Assembly: GCF_028823635.1 (NCBI RefSeq)
Contig: NZ_JAPEHU010000002.1
Coordinates: 310,001-374,000, forward strand
Source: Demequina sp. B12
GTDB lineage: Bacteria; Actinomycetota; Actinomycetes; Actinomycetales; Demequinaceae
Direction: 5' to 3'
Length of the DNA: 64,000 nt
The notes under the pieces are model-generated. The model did not search any database, was not told where the DNA came from, and saw only the letters and a program-made list of their open reading frames with translations. The number at the start of each line of letters is the position of its first letter. Within the stretch, counting starts at the first letter, position 1. A program made the position numbers and the translations under genes. Below are positions 45,658 through 53,708 of this stretch, one piece after another.

Positions 45658-47517
45658 GTGCTCGAGCGCATCGCATCGCCGCAAGATCTTCGCGGTCTCG
45701 ATCAGGATGAACTGACGGATCTCGCCAGCGAGATCCGCGATGTCCTGGTGGAGTCGGTATCGCGTACGGGCGGCCACTTGGGCCCGAACCTGGGTGTCGT
45801 GGAGCTGACGCTCGGCTTGCACCGCGTGTTCGAGTCGCCGCGGGACACCTTGGTGTTTGACACAGGGCACCAGTCGTATGTGCACAAACTGCTGACGGGG
45901 CGCCAGGACTTCACGGGACTGCGCAGTCGGGGCGGGCTAGCCGGCTATCCCCAGCGCTCGGAGTCTGAACACGACGTCGTGGAGAACTCACATGCGTCGA
46001 CGTCGTTGTCGTGGGCCGCGGGAATCGCGCGCGGCTACACCTTGCGGGGTGAGCATGAGCGGACCGCAGTAGCGGTGATTGGTGATGGTGCACTCACGGG
46101 CGGGATGGCGTGGGAGGCGCTGAACTCGATCTCCGCGTCACACGACCGAGTCGTGATCGTGGTCAACGACAACGGCCGCTCATATGCGCCAACGATTGGC
46201 GGTTTGGCGCGCAAACTCGATGGGATTCGTACCGACCCGCGATACGAACAGTTCTTGGGGTGGGGCAAGCGCACCTTCAAGGGGCGTGGCGCACTGCGCA
46301 ACTTCGCGTACAACACCGTCATGCACGGGAAGCGGGCAGTCAAAGGACTGATCACGGACCCGGGCATGTTTGACGACCTGGGCCTGAAGTACGTGGGCCC
46401 CGTGGACGGACACGACCTGGCTCAGGTCGAGGCGGCGCTCACTCACGCGCGGGACTTTGGCGCGCCAGTGTTGGTGCATGTCCTGACGGAGAAAGGCCGG
46501 GGATACTCACCTGCGGAGGAAGACGTCGCTGACCGGTTCCATGCCGTAGGCAAGATTCATCCCGAGACTGGACTGCCTGTCCAGCAGAGCCGCTTCGGTT
46601 GGACCAAGGTGTTTGCCGAAGAAATGGTGGCTGCGGGGCGTGAACGTGACGAGCTCGTCGGCATTACTGCCGCCATGCTCGCGCCGGTGGGGCTGCAGCC
46701 GTTTGCGGATGAGTTCCCCGATCGGGTGATCGATGTCGGAATTGCGGAGCAGCATGCCGTGACGTCCGCGGCGGGACTCGCCTTCGCGGGTCTCCACCCC
46801 GTGTTCGCCGTGTACGCGACGTTCCTCAACCGCGCGTTCGACCAGGTGCTGCTCGATGCTGCACTCCATGGCGCTGGCGTGACGTTCATGCTGGACCGGG
46901 CTGGAATCACCGGAGACGACGGCCCTAGCCACAACGGCATGTGGGATATGGCGTTGCTGCGGCACGTCCCCACGATTCAGATTGCGGCACCTCGTGACGC
47001 CAGCAGCATGAGGGAAGCGTTCCGGCAGGCCATCGCGGTCGAGGATGCCCCCACCGTGGTGCGGTACCCCAAGGGACCTGTCGGCGATGAGTTGCCTGCG
47101 TTGCGCACGGTGGGGACGATGGAAGTCCTCGCTGAGCACGGTGACATGCCCACAGTGGCAGTGCTGGGGCTTGGTCCTATGGCAGCGACTGCCGTTGACG
47201 TGGCCGCGAAGGTTGCGGCGGACGGATATGGCGTGATCGCTGCGACGGCGACATGGGTTCACCCCATCCCCGAGGGTCTAGTGGACCTCTTGGAAGGCTG
47301 CACTCTGGTCGTGACGATCGAGGACGGTCTCACCGATGCAGGCATCGGGCAGGAGTGGGCAGATGCCGCTCGACTTGAGGGTCACCGTGCGACGTGGGTT
47401 CACAGGGGAGTGCCGCGGGAGTTCCTCCAGCACGCCTCACGAGCCCAGATCGTTGAAGATGCCGGCCTTGATGCCACCGCGATCGCAGACACCGTATTGG
47501 CGGAACTCGCGGACTAG
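45658..47517 (+). CDS. dxs: 1-deoxy-D-xylulose-5-phosphate synthase
   Basis: Thiamine diphosphate enzyme that joins pyruvate and glyceraldehyde 3-phosphate, first step of the MEP isoprenoid pathway. The 619-residue protein has FDTGHQSYVHKLLTGR, the ThDP motif GDGALTGG (142-149) ending in VNDN (169-172), then DVGIAEQHAVTSAAGLAFAG with the transketolase-like catalytic Glu, and DRAGITGDDGPSHNG. The GTG at 45658 follows AGGAGG closely; a frame from 45550 includes the terminator and is not used. The last 4 nt overlap the end of the convergent HRDC gene. Confidence 0.96.
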   Translation: MLERIASPQDLRGLDQDELTDLASEIRDVLVESVSRTGGHLGPNLGVVELTLGLHRVFESPRDTLVFDTGHQSYVHKLLTGRQDFTGLRSRGGLAGYPQRSESEHDVVENSHASTSLSWAAGIARGYTLRGEHERTAVAVIGDGALTGGMAWEALNSISASHDRVVIVVNDNGRSYAPTIGGLARKLDGIRTDPRYEQFLGWGKRTFKGRGALRNFAYNTVMHGKRAVKGLITDPGMFDDLGLKYVGPVDGHDLAQVEAALTHARDFGAPVLVHVLTEKGRGYSPAEEDVADRFHAVGKIHPETGLPVQQSRFGWTKVFAEEMVAAGRERDELVGITAAMLAPVGLQPFADEFPDRVIDVGIAEQHAVTSAAGLAFAGLHPVFAVYATFLNRAFDQVLLDAALHGAGVTFMLDRAGITGDDGPSHNGMWDMALLRHVPTIQIAAPRDASSMREAFRQAIAVEDAPTVVRYPKGPVGDELPALRTVGTMEVLAEHGDMPTVAVLGLGPMAATAVDVAAKVAADGYGVIAATATWVHPIPEGLVDLLEGCTLVVTIEDGLTDAGIGQEWADAARLEGHRATWVHRGVPREFLQHASRAQIVEDAGLDATAIADTVLAELAD

Positions 47518-48740
47518 TCGGTTGCGGCCGTTTCGAACGCTGCCGCGAGTTCTGGGGCTGTGAGGTCGACTTGCCATGCGCGGGCACCTCGTGACGCGAG
47601 GAACTCCCGAATCTCTGACTCGCCGCCACCGCGGTACTCCCAACAGCATCGGCGCATCGCGTCAGGCTGAAGAAGGTTCTCCGCGGGGACATGGTGGTCT
47701 TCAACCAGGGTGGCGATGCGTTCCTTCGCCGCGGTGAGACGAGCGTCGGCCTCCGGCCGCTTGTCTTTCCACGTGCGTGGTTGCGGCGGTCCATCGCCGC
47801 GGGGTCCACGCTTGGAAGGAAGCTGTCGTTCTGGCAGCGCTAGGGCACGTTCGATCACGGGATACCAGCGCGGAGCGGCCTTCTTGGTGCCTCGAGACCG
47901 CCATTCAGGTAGCGCCATCAGCGCCTCCAGCGAGGTGGGCTTTGCCTGGGCCGCCGCGACGATCGCAGCGTCCCGGAGCACACGTCCTGGCGAGGTGTCG
48001 CGCCGTTGAGCTTCTTTGTCGCGTGCCTCCCACACTGCGCGAACGATGCTGAGACCACGCTGGTCACGGACCTGGTGCGAGCCTGAAGTTCGGCGCCAAG
48101 GCTCCGGACGTGGCGGAGGTGGGGGAGCAGTGCGGACTGCCTCAAACTCTTGGAGGGCCCAGTCGAGCTTGCCAGCGTCGACGAGGTGCTGGTGAAGACG
48201 CTCACGCAGTTCGAGAAGCACTTCCACGTCAAGGGCGGCGTACACCAGCCAGTCGTGGGGAAGGGGGCGGGTCGACCAGTCCTGCGCCGAGTGCTCTTTA
48301 GCGAGCGCCAGGCCGAGTTCGCGCTCCACCACTGCGGCAAGGCCAACCTTCGGCCAGCCCAAAAGACGTGCCGCGAGTTCGGTGTCAAAGACTGAAGCCG
48401 GACGCAGGCCGAGGTCATGCATCCCTGGCAGATCTTGGCTGGCCGCGTGAAAGACCCATTCGGCATCCCCAAATGCGTCGTTCAGGAGGGAGAGGTCCGC
48501 AAGTGCCGCGGTATCGACGAGTGCGATACCTGCCCCTGCGCGCTTGAACTGAGCCAGATATGTGGCTTGGCCGTAGCGGAAGCCGCTGGCGCGCTCCGCG
48601 TCCGCAGCGATCGGCCCTGTCCCGCTGGAGAATGCTTCCGCCATCGCCTCAAGTGCGTCAGGAGTGTCGATGACCGCCGGTACGCCGCCTGCAGGTTCGG
48701 TGAGGGGACGCGCGGGGGTCTGCTCGTCGGTGTCCGTCAT
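47514..48740 (-). CDS. RNase D-like 3'-5' exonuclease with HRDC domain
   Basis: A 408-residue predicted RNA exonuclease. DEDDy motifs are visible: AADAERASGFRYGQATYL (Asp, Glu), HAASQDLPGMHDLGL, FDTELAARLLGWPKVGLAAV and YAALDVEVLLELRERL with the catalytic Tyr and Asp. An HRDC helical domain follows (RGLSIVRAVWEARDKEAQRR to about residue 285), and then a C-terminal region with a second helical repeat. It matches Rv2681 in order. The ATG at 48740 overlaps the stop of the DUF3000 gene (ATGA); a longer frame to 48818 is less likely. Confidence 0.9.
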   Translation of the reverse strand: MTDTDEQTPARPLTEPAGGVPAVIDTPDALEAMAEAFSSGTGPIAADAERASGFRYGQATYLAQFKRAGAGIALVDTAALADLSLLNDAFGDAEWVFHAASQDLPGMHDLGLRPASVFDTELAARLLGWPKVGLAAVVERELGLALAKEHSAQDWSTRPLPHDWLVYAALDVEVLLELRERLHQHLVDAGKLDWALQEFEAVRTAPPPPPRPEPWRRTSGSHQVRDQRGLSIVRAVWEARDKEAQRRDTSPGRVLRDAAIVAAAQAKPTSLEALMALPEWRSRGTKKAAPRWYPVIERALALPERQLPSKRGPRGDGPPQPRTWKDKRPEADARLTAAKERIATLVEDHHVPAENLLQPDAMRRCCWEYRGGGESEIREFLASRGARAWQVDLTAPELAAAFETAATD

Positions 48741-49297
48741 ACGTTGCTTCCGGGCAACATGGTGACTCCTTCGGGAAGTGGAGGGATGCCCGCACACTCT
48801 GCCAGTAACTCGGTCCACGCGCGAATATGAGGTTCGATGTCGGAGTCGAGCGGTGTCCAGGACACTCGTACCTCAACGGAAACATCTTGGGGTCGATCAG
48901 CGAGCTCGCCAAAGGATCGATTGAGAACCTTCGATACTGTGCCACCCAAAGCGCGGTGAGGGATGTCCGCGAGTGCGTCTTCAACCCAGGACCAGGCCAC
49001 ATCGGCCCAAATGTCGTCGCCGCCTACTTCCGGGGACACCTGTGCCTTCACGAGCGAGACAACACGGAAAGTGCCGTCCCAAGCGTCATGTCCGGCGGGG
49101 TCGTGGAGCAGAATGAAACGGCCGCTTGCTTCGGCATCGTCTTGATGGGTCTCTCCGTTGACGGCGACCGCGAACGGCGCGATGCGGGCCGGGGCCGCGC
49201 TCTCTGTCAGCGTGACGTCTTCACGGGTGCGTGCGCGTGCCAGGGAGGTGAGTGCGTCTCGGAAGGCGGGCGGTGCCTCCGCGAAGTCCCTGGCCAT
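48737..49297 (-). CDS. DUF3000 family protein
   Basis: A 186-residue soluble actinobacterial protein of unknown function, the homologue of Rv2680 by position and features. Recognisable blocks are PPAFRDALTSLARARTREDV near the N terminus, RFILLHDPAGHDAWDGTFRV in the middle and EVRVSWTPLDSDIEPHIRAW before the end. No membrane segment. The ATG at 49297 has TACGCT 7 nt upstream. It is translationally coupled with the HRDC exonuclease, so a joint role is possible but unproven. Confidence 0.86.
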   Translation of the reverse strand: MARDFAEAPPAFRDALTSLARARTREDVTLTESAAPARIAPFAVAVNGETHQDDAEASGRFILLHDPAGHDAWDGTFRVVSLVKAQVSPEVGGDDIWADVAWSWVEDALADIPHRALGGTVSKVLNRSFGELADRPQDVSVEVRVSWTPLDSDIEPHIRAWTELLAECAGIPPLPEGVTMLPGSNV

Positions 49298-49304
49298 AAG
49301 TCTG

Positions 49305-49310
49305 AGCGTA
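49305..49310 (-). promoter_or_regulatory. Candidate leaderless -10 for the DUF3000-HRDC operon
   Basis: TACGCT on the minus strand, 7 nt before the ATG at 49297. Confidence 0.45.
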
Positions 49311-49358
49311 TGGCCAGGGGGCCGCGGTGCTCCGGTACGCCACGCGGCTGGGGGCCAC

Positions 49359-49364
49359 TAGGCT
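49359..49364 (+). promoter_or_regulatory. Candidate -10 for gnd
   Basis: TAGGCT lies about 45 nt before the gnd ATG at 49409, between divergent DUF3000 and gnd. Confidence 0.35.
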
Positions 49365-49408
49365 AGGGGCGCGAAAGCTTTCCCCGACCCCCATGCGAAG
49401 GATTGAAC

Positions 49409-50845
49409 ATGGCGCTTGCCCAGATCGGTGTAACAGGACTGGCGGTGATGGGGCGCAACCTCGCCCGCAACTTCGCCCGCAACGGTTTCACTGTCGCAGT
49501 GCACAACCGCTCGCCGCAGAAGATGCACTCCCTGATTGAGGACCACGGGTCCGAAGGTGAGTTCATCGGTTGCGAGTCGCTCCAGGACTTTGTCGACGCA
49601 CTCGCACAGCCCCGCACCATCGTGGTGATGGTCCAGGCAGGCGGTCCCACGGACGCAGTCATCGACGCGCTTGTTCCGCTTCTGGACAAGGGCGACATCA
49701 TCGTTGACGCCGGCAACGCTCACTTCCCCGACACGCGCCGGCGCGAAGCCGCTCTGCGCGAGCAGGGCATCCACTTTGTGGGTGCGGGTGTGTCCGGCGG
49801 TGAAGAGGGCGCGCTGCTCGGCCCCTCGATCATGCCTGGTGGGCCCGCTGAGTCGTACGAAACTCTCGGCCCCATCCTTGAGAAGATCGCGGCGAAGGCG
49901 GAGGATGGCACGCCGTGCTGCGCGCACGTCGGTCCCGACGGTGCTGGCCACTTCGTGAAGATGGTGCACAACGGCATCGAGTACGCAGACATGCAGCTGA
50001 TCGGCGAGGCATATGACTTGCTGCGTGCCGGTCTGAACCTGAGCCCCAAGGAGATCGGTGAGATCTTCGCAGAGTGGAACACGGGTGACCTGGACTCGTT
50101 CCTGATCGAGGTGACGGCAGAGGTCCTCAAGCAGACGGACGCGAAGACTGGCAAGCCGCTGGTGGATGTCATCGTGGACCAGGCTGGACAGAAGGGCACT
50201 GGTCGTTGGACTGTGCAGTCCGCACTTGACTTGGGTGTGCCGGTGACCGGCATCGCCGAGGCCACGTTTGCGCGTGCTATTTCGTCGCAGACCGCTCAGC
50301 GTGAGGCCGCACGTTCGGTGTTGGAAGGCAACGCATCGGACTTCCACATCAAGAACCGCGACGGCTTCATCGAGGACGTGCGGTTGGCGCTGTACGCGTC
50401 CAAGGTGGTCGCTTACGCGCAGGGCTTCGACCAGATCCAGGCCGCTTCGGAAGAGTACGGCTGGGACATCAAGCGTGGCGACATGGCCAAGATCTGGCGT
50501 GAAGGTTGCATCATCCGTGCACGGTTCCTTGACCGCATCACCGAAGCCTACGAGCGCAACGCGAACCTCGCGACGCTGCTCGTGGATCCCTACTTTGCAG
50601 ATGAGGTCGCAGGTGGCGTGAGCGCGTGGCGCCGCATCGTCTCTCAGGCGGCGTTGGCGGGAGTTCCCGCACCGGCGTTTGGCTCGTCGCTGTCGTACTA
50701 CGACTCGTTGCGTGCGGAGCGTTTGCCCGCAGCCGTGATCCAGGGTCAGCGTGACTTCTTTGGCGCCCACACCTACAAGCGTGTGGATGCGGACGGAACT
50801 TTCCACACATTGTGGTCCGGCGACCGTTCCGAGGTTGAGGCATAA
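49409..50845 (+). CDS. gnd: 6-phosphogluconate dehydrogenase, decarboxylating
   Basis: Oxidises 6-phosphogluconate to ribulose 5-phosphate and CO2, yielding NADPH in the pentose phosphate pathway. The 478-residue protein has the Rossmann start AQIGVTGLAVMGRNLARNFA with VHNRSPQK (consistent with NADP), GAGVSGGEEGALLGPSIMPG, the catalytic Lys in HFVKMVHNGIEYADMQ and the C-terminal tail RRDFFGAHTYKR-like motif (QRDFFGAHTYKRVD). Long, dimeric-type form. The ATG at 49409 follows AAGGA by 7 nt; the frame opens two codons earlier. A hairpin terminator follows. Confidence 0.96.
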   Translation: MALAQIGVTGLAVMGRNLARNFARNGFTVAVHNRSPQKMHSLIEDHGSEGEFIGCESLQDFVDALAQPRTIVVMVQAGGPTDAVIDALVPLLDKGDIIVDAGNAHFPDTRRREAALREQGIHFVGAGVSGGEEGALLGPSIMPGGPAESYETLGPILEKIAAKAEDGTPCCAHVGPDGAGHFVKMVHNGIEYADMQLIGEAYDLLRAGLNLSPKEIGEIFAEWNTGDLDSFLIEVTAEVLKQTDAKTGKPLVDVIVDQAGQKGTGRWTVQSALDLGVPVTGIAEATFARAISSQTAQREAARSVLEGNASDFHIKNRDGFIEDVRLALYASKVVAYAQGFDQIQAASEEYGWDIKRGDMAKIWREGCIIRARFLDRITEAYERNANLATLLVDPYFADEVAGGVSAWRRIVSQAALAGVPAPAFGSSLSYYDSLRAERLPAAVIQGQRDFFGAHTYKRVDADGTFHTLWSGDRSEVEA

Positions 50846-50867
50846 GCGTCACTGCTGATTGCTTCTT

Positions 50868-50903
50868 GACGCCCCGTGCCGCCCTTGGGTGGCACGGGGC
50901 GTC
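50868..50903. terminator. Hairpin after gnd
   Basis: GACGCCCCGTGCC (50868-50880) pairs perfectly with GGCACGGGGCGTC (50891-50903), 13 bp, with a 10-nt loop that can pair further (CCC/GGG). Confidence 0.82.
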
Positions 50904-50929
50904 GTGCATTTCGGCCCCGGAACACTCAC

Positions 50930-50935
50930 TAGGCT
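50930..50935 (+). promoter_or_regulatory. Candidate leaderless -10 for zapE
   Basis: TAGGCT lies 7 nt before the ATG at 50943, just after the gnd terminator. Confidence 0.5.
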
Positions 50936-50942
50936 GACGATC

Positions 50943-51932
50943 ATGACCGCCCGACTTGTCGGACGCAGGCCCCACGTTGAGCCCCAGGCTCTGATCTCTG
51001 CCCTCGTCCCACCCCCGCACTTCGCTGCAGCCACTTTCGATTCCTACGTTCCGGATCCGAGCTTCCCGAGCCAGCAGCAGGCCGTCGATGCGGTGCGTGC
51101 GTTCAGTGCAGGCGTGACGCGCACGGGACTCAACCGTTTCCGCAAGTCCACGGCAGGCAAGGGGATCTACCTCGATGGCGGTTTTGGTGTCGGGAAAACT
51201 CACCTGCTGGCTGCGTTGGCACACGATGTGGGCGAGCGTGCGGCTTTCGGCACGTTCGTTGAGTACACGCATCTGGTAGGTGCGTTGGGATTCCAAGCCA
51301 CACGGGCTGCGTTGCAAGAGTTCGCCGTGGTGTGCATCGACGAGTTCGAGTTGGACGACCCGGGTGACACCGTGCTGATGGCGCGGCTGATGCGAGAACT
51401 GGCCGATGCGGGTGTGGCGTTGGTCGCGACCTCGAACACACTGCCGGGTTCATTGGGCCAGGGGCGTTTCGCAGCGGATGACTTCCAGCGCGAGATTAAG
51501 GCGGTGGCGAGTGTGTTCGACGTCGTCACCATCGACGGCCCTGATTACCGAGGTCGCGGGAGCTCCGAGTTTCCGCCGCCAGCACGAGTGGACGAGGTCG
51601 TCGCCATTGGCGAGCGCGAAGACGGTGCTTGTGAGGAGTGGGCCGCGTTGATGGAGGACCTGACGCATGTGCATCCCAGTCGTTACGGAGCATACGTCGA
51701 CGGCATTGCCGTCCTGGGCTTGCGTGGCGTGGCTCCGCTGACGGACCAAGCCCAGGCCCTCAGGTTGGTGTCCTTGGTGGACAGGCTCTATGACCGTGAT
51801 GTGCGAGTGGTCGCATCGGGCCACTCCCTTGACACGGTGTTCACGAAAGAGATGCTGCGTGGCGGCTACCGCAAGAAATACGCACGCGCGCTCTCACGGC
51901 TCCACACCATGGTGACGGGGGAGCCCAGCTAG
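50943..51932 (+). CDS. zapE: AFG1/ZapE-family ATPase
   Basis: A 329-residue AAA+-like ATPase. In Escherichia coli ZapE associates with the division ring; the mitochondrial homologue AFG1 acts in protein quality control. Walker A is YLDGGFGVGKTHLLAALAHD and Walker B is VVCIDEFELDDPGD, with sensor-like ATSNTLPGSLG following. The N-terminal part (RLVGRRPHVEPQALISALVP) is typical. The ATG at 50943 is supported by the -10 hexamer 7 nt upstream; longer frames run through the terminator. It converges on treZ, 39 nt away. The actual role in actinobacteria is not established. Confidence 0.9.
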   Translation: MTARLVGRRPHVEPQALISALVPPPHFAAATFDSYVPDPSFPSQQQAVDAVRAFSAGVTRTGLNRFRKSTAGKGIYLDGGFGVGKTHLLAALAHDVGERAAFGTFVEYTHLVGALGFQATRAALQEFAVVCIDEFELDDPGDTVLMARLMRELADAGVALVATSNTLPGSLGQGRFAADDFQREIKAVASVFDVVTIDGPDYRGRGSSEFPPPARVDEVVAIGEREDGACEEWAALMEDLTHVHPSRYGAYVDGIAVLGLRGVAPLTDQAQALRLVSLVDRLYDRDVRVVASGHSLDTVFTKEMLRGGYRKKYARALSRLHTMVTGEPS

Positions 51933-51971
51933 TCGACGGGGAGCTCAGGTCATCCGCGCGTGCGGTTGCCG

Positions 51972-53708
51972 CTATTCCTGCACCAGGAGCGCGACGGCGT
52001 CAGGGGCAAGCCGCAAGCGTGCTGCGTCGTGTGACACCGTCCCGAACTGTGCCGCGAGGATTCCTGATGCCTGCAGGTCCATGGCATCCGCGGTGAGGTT
52101 CGCGTACATCGTCACTGGTCCGGCCAGTCGCAAGACCCCAGGGACCGGTTCCGACGCCCCTGCAGGCGTGCGCTTCCACGCGTCACGGTCGTCCACGTAG
52201 CGCCGAAGCGCCATGAGGTCGGCTACCCAGGTTCGGAGGGAGTCGTGTGGTTCCCCCTCGGAGCCGATGCCTGAGCCGAGCTTGGAACGCAGGAACGTGG
52301 TGCGGTCCTGGGGATCGGGGACGGCCACGTTCCCGCCGTAGAGTTCCTCCCAACCGTGTCCGCCAAACTCGCTCATGCGGCCTTCTGACACTGCCGTGCC
52401 CAACGGCTCGTCATGGTCGGTGAAGAACATGAAGGGCCGGCGTTCCCCGTACTCCTCGCCCATGAACAGCATCGGGGTGAACGGCGACAACAGAATGGCC
52501 GCCAGCGATACGGCTTGAGCGCCGGGAGTGAGGGTCGTGGAGGGCCTGTCGCCGATAGCTCTGTTCCCCACCTGGTCATGGTTTGAGGCGCACACCACAA
52601 ATCGACGTCTGTCAGTTTCTGCTGGTACAGGGGCTCCCCAGGTCTTCTCTCGGAACGGTGAGTAGGTGCCGTTGTGCCAGAACACCTCCCGGTAGACCTT
52701 GTCGAGGGCTTCGAGCGAACCAAAGTCAACGTAGTACCCGTGCCGCTCACCGGTGAGGTAGGCGTGAAGCGCGTGATGGACGTCGTCATTCCATTGCGCC
52801 GTCATGCCCAACCCGCCTTGGGCGGTGGGGGTGACCATCCGTGCGTTATTGAGATCGGACTCGGCTATCAACGACAGGGGGCGGCCAAGTTCCACACTCA
52901 ACTCCGCAGTCTCATCCGACAGCTGCGCGAGGATGTGCTGAGACGAGTCATCCTTCAACTCATGCACCGCGTCCAGACGCAGAGCATCGATATGGAAGTC
53001 ACGGAACCACCGCGCAGCGTTGTTGCAAATGAACCTGCGCATGCCTTCCGCGCCGTCCTGATCCAAGTTCACCGCCCAGCCCCATGGGGTGTCGTGCGCG
53101 TCGGTGAAGTATGGTCCGAACTTGCTCAGGTAGTTCCCGTCGGGACCCAGGTGGTTGTACACCACGTCCAGGCAGACTCCGAGCCCGGCGCGGTGCGCAG
53201 CATCGACGAAGCGCTGCAAGGCTGCCGGGCCGCCATAGGACTCGTGGACTCCGTAGAGCGAGACACCGTCGTAGCCCCAGCCGTGGCGTCCCGGAAACGG
53301 GGCCAGCGGCATCAACTCGACGATGTCCACCCCAGTGGCTTTGAGGTCTTTGAGTTGGACGATCGCGCTGTCGAGAGTTCCCTGGGGCGTGAAGGTCCCC
53401 ACGTGCATCTCATAGATGACTGCGCCGAGGGCGTCGACGCCGGTCCAGGCGTGGTCTGTCCAGCGATGGAGTCCCGCATCGAAGACGCGCGAGGGGCCAT
53501 GCACTCCCTGCGGCTGCCATGCCGAACGGGGGTCTGGCCACGGCCCATCGCCGTCGACCTCATACGCATAGTCGACGCCATGAGGCAGGTCTGGTCCTGT
53601 CCACCAGCCGTCCTGCCCACGCTCCATGGCGAGTCGATGCTGGGTGTCGCCGTCATAGATCACCGCCACCACGGCATCGGCGGTTGGCGCCCAGACGCGC
53701 GCCTTCAT
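51972..53708 (-). CDS. treZ: Malto-oligosyltrehalose trehalohydrolase
   Basis: Releases trehalose from maltooligosyl-trehalose, second step of the TreYZ route. The 578-residue GH13 protein has an N-terminal immunoglobulin-like domain (MKARVWAPTADAVVAVIYDG), then the barrel with FPGRHGWGYDGVSLYGVHES, nucleophile Asp in IDALRLDAVHELKDD, acid Glu in SLIAESDLNNARM and ASNHDQVGNRAIGDR. It overlaps the treY stop by 4 nt, so both are made from one mRNA. The debranching gene treX is not adjacent here. Confidence 0.95.
   Translation of the reverse strand: MKARVWAPTADAVVAVIYDGDTQHRLAMERGQDGWWTGPDLPHGVDYAYEVDGDGPWPDPRSAWQPQGVHGPSRVFDAGLHRWTDHAWTGVDALGAVIYEMHVGTFTPQGTLDSAIVQLKDLKATGVDIVELMPLAPFPGRHGWGYDGVSLYGVHESYGGPAALQRFVDAAHRAGLGVCLDVVYNHLGPDGNYLSKFGPYFTDAHDTPWGWAVNLDQDGAEGMRRFICNNAARWFRDFHIDALRLDAVHELKDDSSQHILAQLSDETAELSVELGRPLSLIAESDLNNARMVTPTAQGGLGMTAQWNDDVHHALHAYLTGERHGYYVDFGSLEALDKVYREVFWHNGTYSPFREKTWGAPVPAETDRRRFVVCASNHDQVGNRAIGDRPSTTLTPGAQAVSLAAILLSPFTPMLFMGEEYGERRPFMFFTDHDEPLGTAVSEGRMSEFGGHGWEELYGGNVAVPDPQDRTTFLRSKLGSGIGSEGEPHDSLRTWVADLMALRRYVDDRDAWKRTPAGASEPVPGVLRLAGPVTMYANLTADAMDLQASGILAAQFGTVSHDAARLRLAPDAVALLVQE

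Noticed and set aside
49358-50806. Long open frame (482 codons) on the minus strand opposite gnd
   Set aside because: Same reason: antisense shadow with no family features, and gnd is intact on the plus strand.
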